From: DASWHD01 sp036393335
GTDB lineage: Bacteria; CG2-30-53-67; CG2-30-70-394
Direction: 5' to 3'
Length of the DNA stretch: 19,306 bases
Assembly: GCA_036393335.1 (NCBI GenBank)
Contig: DASWHD010000216.1
Location: 1 to 19,306 of the forward strand
Part shown: positions 15,788-19,306 of the stretch, one piece after another
Position numbering within the stretch: position 1 is the stretch's first letter
How the letters are laid out: each line of letters begins with the position of its first letter
The notes under the pieces: model-generated
Told to the model about the DNA's origin: nothing
What the model saw: the letters and a program-made list of their open reading frames with translations, nothing else
The model's database searches: none
Program-made: the position numbers and the translations under genes

Positions 15788-15812
15788 AACGCAAAGGCGC
15801 CAAGGCGCAAAG
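15788..15812 (+). repeat. 'ACGCAAAG' family repeat arm, single
   Basis: ACGCAAAGGCGCCAAGGCGCAAAG-type sequence; the GCGC-CAAG-GCGC part can form a short hairpin and is followed, after AAAGA, by seven T (15814-15820). It might act as a weak intrinsic terminator between pheS and pheT. Confidence 0.75.
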
Positions 15813-15821
15813 ATTTTTTTC

Positions 15822-15850
15822 TAACCACGAAGGACACGAAGAACACGAAG
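15822..15850 (+). repeat. 'ACACGAAG' family repeat, left arm
   Basis: Three imperfect 9-nt units CCACGAAGG-ACACGAAGA-ACACGAAG. It is inverse to the arm at 16038-16066 with 26 of 29 positions matching. Confidence 0.88.
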
Positions 15851-15921
15851 CGGTTTGGGGTCCATCATCACAAACAACGTGAGCACAGACTCACGTCCCA
15901 CTGATTTCCGGAACAAGATTT

Positions 15922-15989
15922 CTCGCGCAGAGACGCAAAGACGCAAAGGAACCACTGACCATCTCTGCGCCTCTGCGTCTCCGCGCGAG
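15922..15989. repeat. 'ACGCAAAG' family inverted repeat (27-nt arms, 14-nt loop)
   Basis: Arm 15922-15948 (CTCGCGCAGAGACGCAAAG...) and arm 15963-15989 are inverse at 23 of 27 positions. All four differences are A-to-G on the purine-rich strand, so in a minus-strand RNA they would be G-U pairs and the stem would be continuous. Confidence 0.9.
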
Positions 15990-16037
15990 CCAGAAAAGGA
16001 AACGATGCCGCGTTACGAAATTTCGCGAACCTGAAAA

Positions 16038-16066
16038 CTTCGTGCCCTTCGTGTCCTTCGTGGTTT
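16038..16066 (-). repeat. 'ACACGAAG' family repeat, right arm
   Basis: Reads CTTCGTGCCCTTCGTGTCC... on the plus strand, the inverse of the left arm at 15822-15850. With that arm it encloses the inner hairpins. Confidence 0.88.
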
Positions 16067-16086
16067 CCAAAGAAAAGTAGACCGCG

Positions 16087-18504
16087 ATGCTCGTCCCCGT
16101 TTCCTGGCTCCGTGACTACGTCGAGTTCGACCTCGGCCGCGACGCCCTGTGCCACGGCCTGACCATGGCCGGGCTGGAGGTGGGCGGGGTGGAGAACGCC
16201 GCCGCGTCCCTGGCCGGGTGCCGCGACCACCTGGTGGTGGGCCGGCTCACCGCGGTGGAGCGCCACCCGGCCGCGGACCGCCTCACCATCTGCCAGGTGG
16301 ACACGGCTGACCAGGTGCGGCAGATCGTGTGCGGCGCCCGCAACCACAAGGTGGGCGACCGGGTCGCCGTCGCCCTCCCCGGGGCGGTGCTCCCCGGCGG
16401 CATGGAGATCCGCGCCGCCGAGCTGCGCGGCGTCGCCTCGGCCGGGATGCTGTGCTCGGCCAAGGAGCTGGGACTGGAGTCGGAGGCGGAGGGGATCCTG
16501 ATCCTCAACGGCGACAGCGTCCTGGGCGCGCCGGTCGTCGAGGCCCTGGACCTGGACGATCCGGTGATCGAGATCGACCTCACCCCCAACCGCGGCGACT
16601 GCCTCTCCCTGGTGGGGATCGCCCGCGAGGTGGCGGCCTTCGCCCCCGGCGCACGCCTCCACCCGCCGGACTGCACCGTCGACGAGCAGGGGCCGGAGAC
16701 CGCCTCCCTCGTGGACGTCCGGATCGACGCCCCCGCCCTGTGCCACCGCTACACCGCTCAGGCGGTGGAGGGGGTGGCCATCGGCCCGTCGCCGGCCTGG
16801 CTCCGGCGCCGCCTGCGGGCCGTCGGGCTGCGGCCGATCAACAACGTGGTGGACGTCACCAACTACGTGATGCTGGAGCTGGGCCAGCCCCTCCACGCCT
16901 TCGACCTCGACCGGCTGCAGGGCCCGGCGATCCGCGTCCGCTCCGCCCGCCCCGGCGAGACCCTGGTCACCCTGGACGACGTGGAGCGGCCCCTCGATCC
17001 CGACCGGCTCCTGATCTGCGACGCCGCCGGGCCGGTCGCCCTCGCCGGGGTGATGGGCGGCCGCGACTCCCAGGTGACCGGATCCACCACCCGCATCCTC
17101 CTGGAGGCCGCCTCCTTCGATCCCGTCTCGGTGCGCCGCACCGCCAAGCACTACGTCCTCCACTCCGAGTCGTCGCACCGCTTCGAGCGCCAGGTCGACC
17201 GCCAGGGGATCACCGCCGCCCTGCACCGGGCGGCGCGCCTGATCCGCGAGCTGGCCGGCGGCACCGTGAGCCGCGCCGCCGTCAACCTCTTCCCCGGCGC
17301 CGCGCCGCGGCCGGTGATCGACCTCGACCTGGCCGCCGTCAACCGCACCCTCGGCCTCACCCTGGAGGGCGACCAGGTGGCCGCGGTGCTGGCGCCCCTG
17401 GGGTTCGCCGTCGAGACGACGGCCGGCGCGCTACGCGTGACGGTGCCGAGCTGGCGCAACGACGTGGAGCGGCCGGCGGACGTGATGGAGGAGGTCGCCC
17501 GCGCCTACGGCTACGACCGCATCCCCTCCACCTTCCCCAAGGGCGGCCGGGTGCCGGGGCCGGGGGGGGCGCGCGATACCCTGCGCCGTGCCCTCCAGGA
17601 CACCATGGCGGCGCTCGGCTACCGCGAGATGATCGCCGTCGCCTTCGCCGACGAGACCCGCGCCGACCGCCTGCGCCTCTCCGTGGACGATCCGCGCCGC
17701 GCCGCGGTGCGCCTCACCAACCCGCTGGCCGCCGACCAGGCCACCCTGCGCACCGAGCTGCTCTCCGACCTGCTGCGCGCCGCGGCCCACAACCGCCGCC
17801 ACGGCGCCGACGCCATCGACCTGTTCGAGATCGCCGCCTGCTTCACCGCCACCGCCCCCGGCGAGCTGCCGGCGGAGGAGGAGTGGCTCGCGGGCCTCAC
17901 CACCGGCCCCCGCACCGGCCTCGACTGGGCGACCACGCCGGAGGTCGCCACCTTCTTCCACCTCAAGGGCGACCTCATGGCGCTGCTCGACGGCCTCGGC
18001 GTGGAGCGGGTGGACTGGCGGCCCTCCGCCGAGCCCTTCCTCCACCCCGGTCGCGGCGCCGACCTGGTCGCCGCCGAGCGCCGCCTCGGCTGGGCCGGCG
18101 AGCTCCACCCGGAGGTGGCGGCGGCCTGCGACCTGGCGGGGCGCTACCAGGTCTTCGCCCTCTCGCTCGACGCCCTCGACGAGGTGGTGCGCGACCACGT
18201 CCCGTTCCGGCCGATCCCGCGCTTCCCGGCCATGGAGCGCGACCTCGCCCTCCTGGTGCCCGCCGACCTGCCGGTCGCCGTGCTGCTCGACACCGCCCGC
18301 GCCCAGGCCGGTGACCTCCTGGAGACCATCGGCGTCTTCGACCTCTACCGCGGCGAGCACGTCCCCGAGGGCAGGGTGGGCGTCGGCCTCCGCCTGCGCC
18401 TGCGCGCCGCGGAGCGCACCCTCACCGACGCCGAGGCGGACAAGGTCGTCGCCGACCTCCTCACCCACTGGCAAACCACCCACAACGTCACCCTGCGCAG
18501 CTAG
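16087..18504 (+). CDS. pheT: Phenylalanyl-tRNA synthetase beta subunit
   Basis: An 805-residue non-catalytic and editing subunit, close to the usual length of about 795. The order is MLVPVSWLRDYV start, an EMAP/OB-fold tRNA-binding domain (about 40-150; VGRLTAVERHPAADRL, AGMLCSAKELGL), the B3/B4 editing domain (about 210-390; LRPINNVVDVTNYVMLELGQPLHAFD), the B5 domain (about 405-475), a catalytic-like core, and a C-terminal ferredoxin-fold anticodon-binding domain (about 710-800; PRFPAMERDLALLVP, GVGLRLRLRAAERTLTD). The end, THNVTLRS, fits the family's natural terminus. The stop TAG (18502-18504) lies inside the left end of an inverted-repeat element. No ihfA follows. Confidence 0.98.
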   Translation: MLVPVSWLRDYVEFDLGRDALCHGLTMAGLEVGGVENAAASLAGCRDHLVVGRLTAVERHPAADRLTICQVDTADQVRQIVCGARNHKVGDRVAVALPGAVLPGGMEIRAAELRGVASAGMLCSAKELGLESEAEGILILNGDSVLGAPVVEALDLDDPVIEIDLTPNRGDCLSLVGIAREVAAFAPGARLHPPDCTVDEQGPETASLVDVRIDAPALCHRYTAQAVEGVAIGPSPAWLRRRLRAVGLRPINNVVDVTNYVMLELGQPLHAFDLDRLQGPAIRVRSARPGETLVTLDDVERPLDPDRLLICDAAGPVALAGVMGGRDSQVTGSTTRILLEAASFDPVSVRRTAKHYVLHSESSHRFERQVDRQGITAALHRAARLIRELAGGTVSRAAVNLFPGAAPRPVIDLDLAAVNRTLGLTLEGDQVAAVLAPLGFAVETTAGALRVTVPSWRNDVERPADVMEEVARAYGYDRIPSTFPKGGRVPGPGGARDTLRRALQDTMAALGYREMIAVAFADETRADRLRLSVDDPRRAAVRLTNPLAADQATLRTELLSDLLRAAAHNRRHGADAIDLFEIAACFTATAPGELPAEEEWLAGLTTGPRTGLDWATTPEVATFFHLKGDLMALLDGLGVERVDWRPSAEPFLHPGRGADLVAAERRLGWAGELHPEVAAACDLAGRYQVFALSLDALDEVVRDHVPFRPIPRFPAMERDLALLVPADLPVAVLLDTARAQAGDLLETIGVFDLYRGEHVPEGRVGVGLRLRLRAAERTLTDAEADKVVADLLTHWQTTHNVTLRS

Positions 18505-18623
18505 TGTTGCGTTCTCGAAGTTCTAAGATTGAATTCACTTCCCAAACAAGAAGGTACAGAAAGGATTTACACCGGAAAACTGCTGGCCTTTGGAATCGCC
18601 TTACTTCGAGAACGCAACACTAG
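18501..18623. mobile_element. 123-bp mini-element (MITE-like) with perfect 21-bp inverted ends, overlapping the pheT stop
   Basis: Bases 18501-18521 (CTAGTGTTGCG...) and 18603-18623 (...CGCAACACTAG) are perfect inverses, around an 81-nt interior that is AT-richer than its surroundings and has no frame of note. Both ends carry CTAG, which may be part of the repeat or a 4-bp target duplication; in the latter case the inverted repeat is 17 bp. The pheT stop lies within the left CTAG, and removing the element with one CTAG would leave the same stop. No transposase is in the window, so it would be non-autonomous. It may equally act as a 3' stem on pheT mRNA. Confidence 0.72.
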
Positions 18624-18679
18624 AGAACCGCGCAACGCAAAGACGTAGGGGGCCACAGCAGAACGGCTTGGTAACGCGT

Positions 18680-18715
18680 CCCCTCTCCCCCCGGGAGAGG
18701 GCCAGGGTGAGGGCG
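18680..18715 (+). repeat. GC-rich palindromic intergenic repeat, copy 4
   Basis: CCCCTCTCCCC-CCGGGAGAGGGCC then AGGGTGAGGGCG: same stem-plus-G-rich-tail layout as the copies before pheS, with CTCTCC in place of CTCCCC. Confidence 0.85.
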
Positions 18716-18752
18716 TTCCGGGATCGCCGCCAACGGTGGTGTTCGTCCCCTC

Positions 18753-18775
18753 TAGGAGCGAGCTTGCTCGCGAAC
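18753..18775 (+). repeat. REP element (Pseudomonas-type)
   Basis: TAGGAGCGAGCTTGCTCGCG followed by AAC: a 5'-TAGGAG head and the hairpin GCGAG-CTTG-CTCGC. To my recognition this matches the classical repetitive extragenic palindrome of Pseudomonas and relatives, which is mobilised by REP-associated tyrosine transposases (RAYT/TnpA-REP); none is encoded here. Confidence 0.88.
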
Positions 18776-18797
18776 CGCCGGACCGTAAACGGCTCAG

Positions 18798-18827
18798 CGC
18801 GGAGACCCAGCGCCGCAGAGGAAAGCG
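18798..18827 (+). repeat. Diverged fragment of the 'CGCAGAGACGC' repeat family
   Basis: CGCGGAGACCCAGCGCCGCAGAGG resembles the arms in the pheS-pheT spacer (CGCGGAGACGCAGAGGCGCAGAG) with a few changes; the inverse arm is missing. Confidence 0.6.
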
Positions 18828-18847
18828 CATACGGTCGCACCCATGTG

Positions 18848-18884
18848 CCCTCTCCCCGCCGCGGGAGAGAGACAGGGAGAGGGG
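18848..18884 (+). repeat. GC-rich palindromic intergenic repeat, copy 5 (diverged)
   Basis: CCCTCTCCCC-GCCGCGGGAGAGAG then ACAGGGAGAGGGG: same module as copy 4 with substitutions in the tail. Confidence 0.75.
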
Positions 18885-18906
18885 ACACGGTCGACTGCCG
18901 ATCGGC

Positions 18907-18938
18907 TTGACGATCGTGTATATTGCTGCGATATACAC
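18907..18938 (+). promoter_or_regulatory. brnTA promoter with putative operator palindrome
   Basis: TTGACG (18907-18912) is a good -35; GATATA (18930-18935) at 17 bp is a possible -10. Within it a perfect inverted repeat GTGTATAT (18916-18923) / ATATACAC (18931-18938), seven bases apart, lies between -35 and the brnT start and covers the -10. BrnA antitoxins repress their own operon, so this is the likely operator; that is inference from position. A start near 18942 would leave almost no leader before the brnT ATG. Confidence 0.68.
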
Positions 18939-18941
18939 TCG

Positions 18942-19244
18942 ATGATCGAGCTACGGCGGATCACGGGCTTCGATTGGGATGCCGGCAATGCTCGGAAGAG
19001 CGTGGACAAACACGCCGTCTCCCAGCCGGAGGCGGAGCAGCTCTTCTTCCGTAAGCCGCTATGGATCGCGGTAGACATGAAACACAGTCAACAGGAAGAG
19101 CGATTCCACGCCCTCGGCCAGACCGCGGCGGGCCGACTCCTCCACGTCACCTTCACCCTCCGCGAGGAGGGCACCAAGATTCGGATCATCTCTGCGCGCG
19201 ACATGTCCCGCAGAGAAAGGAGGCTCTATGAGCAAGCGCCGTAA
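18942..19244 (+). CDS. brnT: BrnT family type II toxin (ribonuclease)
   Basis: A 100-residue protein with the BrnT layout: GFDWDAGNARKSVDKHAVS near the N terminus (residues 9-27), the central FRKPLWIAVDMKHSQQEERFHALGQT, and the C-terminal hallmark RIISARDMSRRERRLYEQ (81-98). BrnT adopts a RelE-like fold and cleaves RNA, arresting growth unless bound by BrnA. The ATG at 18942 is chosen because family members begin a few residues before the FDWD motif; an upstream frame to 18843 translates repeat DNA. No Shine-Dalgarno is visible. It overlaps brnA by 17 nt, the standard toxin-first brnTA order. It sits in a repeat-rich accessory pocket after pheT, suggesting acquisition by transfer. Confidence 0.93.
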   Translation: MIELRRITGFDWDAGNARKSVDKHAVSQPEAEQLFFRKPLWIAVDMKHSQQEERFHALGQTAAGRLLHVTFTLREEGTKIRIISARDMSRRERRLYEQAP

Positions 19245-19306
19245 GCCCATCCCCGAATTTCAGGACGAGGCCGAGGAGCGCGCCTTCTGGGAGAGCCACG
19301 ACTCGG
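19228..19306 (+). CDS. brnA: BrnA family antitoxin (3'-truncated by the window)
   Basis: The first 26 residues, MSKRRKPIPEFQDEAEERAFWESHDS, are visible. The basic start followed by IPEFxxEAEERxFWExHDS is the typical N terminus of BrnA/CopG-type antitoxins, which bind BrnT and repress the operon through a ribbon-helix-helix domain further on (outside the window). A strong AAGGAGG (19217-19223) precedes the ATG, and the gene starts inside the brnT 3' end, so the antitoxin should be translated efficiently and be coupled to the toxin. Confidence 0.88.
   Translation, partial: MSKRRKPIPEFQDEAEERAFWESHDS

Larger units (their letters stand above)
15776..16086. other. Repeat-packed spacer inside the pheST operon
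   Basis: A 311-nt gap between two subunits of one enzyme. From left to right it holds an ACGCAAAG-type arm (15788-15812) followed by T7, an ACACGAAG-type arm (15822-15850), a 7-bp hairpin ACGTGAG/CTCACGT (15877-15896), an inverted pair of ACGCAAAG-type arms (15922-15989), a CGAAATTTCG palindrome (16016-16025) and the inverse ACACGAAG arm (16038-16066). No gene or clear promoter for pheT is visible; pheT has no obvious Shine-Dalgarno. Confidence 0.8.
18624..18906. other. Repeat-stacked spacer between the pheT 3' element and brnT
   Basis: This stretch holds, in order, an ACGCAAAG-type fragment (about 18632-18645), a GC-rich palindromic repeat (18680-18715), a REP (18753-18775), a diverged CGCGGAGAC...CGCAGAGG fragment (18798-18827) and another GC-rich repeat (18848-18884). 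No gene is credible. ihfA normally occupies this position in gammaproteobacteria. Confidence 0.7.

Noticed and set aside
15822..16066. Possible CRISPR-like array of ACACGAAG units
   Set aside because: Units are about 9 nt, directly adjacent without spacers, and arranged as inverted arms; no cas genes are present.
15868..17226. 452-residue minus-strand frame running from pheT into the pheS-pheT spacer
   Set aside because: Translates repeat DNA (HEGHEGHEV..., RAETQRRRDG) and the antisense of pheT; this is a well-known kind of spurious protein from these repeats.
16329..18314. 661-residue plus-strand frame inside pheT
   Set aside because: An out-of-frame shadow composed almost only of Arg, Gly, Pro and Ala; pheT in the other frame is unmistakable.

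Overview
The window is GC-rich chromosomal DNA from a gammaproteobacterium. I infer Chromatiales or a near relative from the gene families, the order thrS-infC-rpmI-rplT-pheS-pheT, the NtrBC pair and the Pseudomonas-like REP element. No marker here fixes the genus. It is mostly core genome, broken by intergenic stretches packed with several families of palindromic repeats.

Left part (1-6131): the C-terminal end of an acidic, probably extracellular protein with a strong terminator. Convergent to it on the minus strand are a LolA-like periplasmic protein with a long proline linker (2048-3217) and a DUF1302-like outer-membrane beta-barrel (575-1933). Divergent from these is a 936-residue TPR protein resembling PrsT, the PEP-CTERM/exopolysaccharide-associated TPR lipoprotein. 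Together they look like a cell-envelope or surface-export locus whose substrate is unknown.

Middle (6132-10427): a gene-free GC-rich spacer, then dusB (tRNA dihydrouridine synthase), ntrB and ntrC (nitrogen two-component system with a sigma-54 activator). fis, the usual gammaproteobacterial neighbour of dusB, is absent.

Right-middle (10428-18504): a spacer with a 20-bp palindrome and an 85-bp cruciform-like element; an HU gene with a consensus promoter and its own terminator; tRNA-Val(GAC), whose 3' end lies 28 nt from thrS; then the translation cluster thrS, infC (apparent AUC start), rpmI, rplT, pheS, pheT. The rplT-pheS and pheS-pheT spacers have been colonised by GC-rich repeats and by the purine-rich 'ACGCAAAG' and 'ACACGAAG' families, arranged as nested inverted repeats.

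Right end (18505-19306): where ihfA normally follows pheT there is a 123-bp mini-element with perfect 21-bp inverted ends that includes the pheT stop codon, more repeats (including a REP), and a BrnT/BrnA type II toxin-antitoxin pair with a palindrome in its promoter; brnA is cut by the window edge.

I found no clear previously undescribed multi-gene system. The best leads are the repeat architecture inside the pheST operon, the mini-element on the pheT stop, the cruciform-like element upstream of HU, the C11 tract in the LolA-like gene, and the orphan envelope module.
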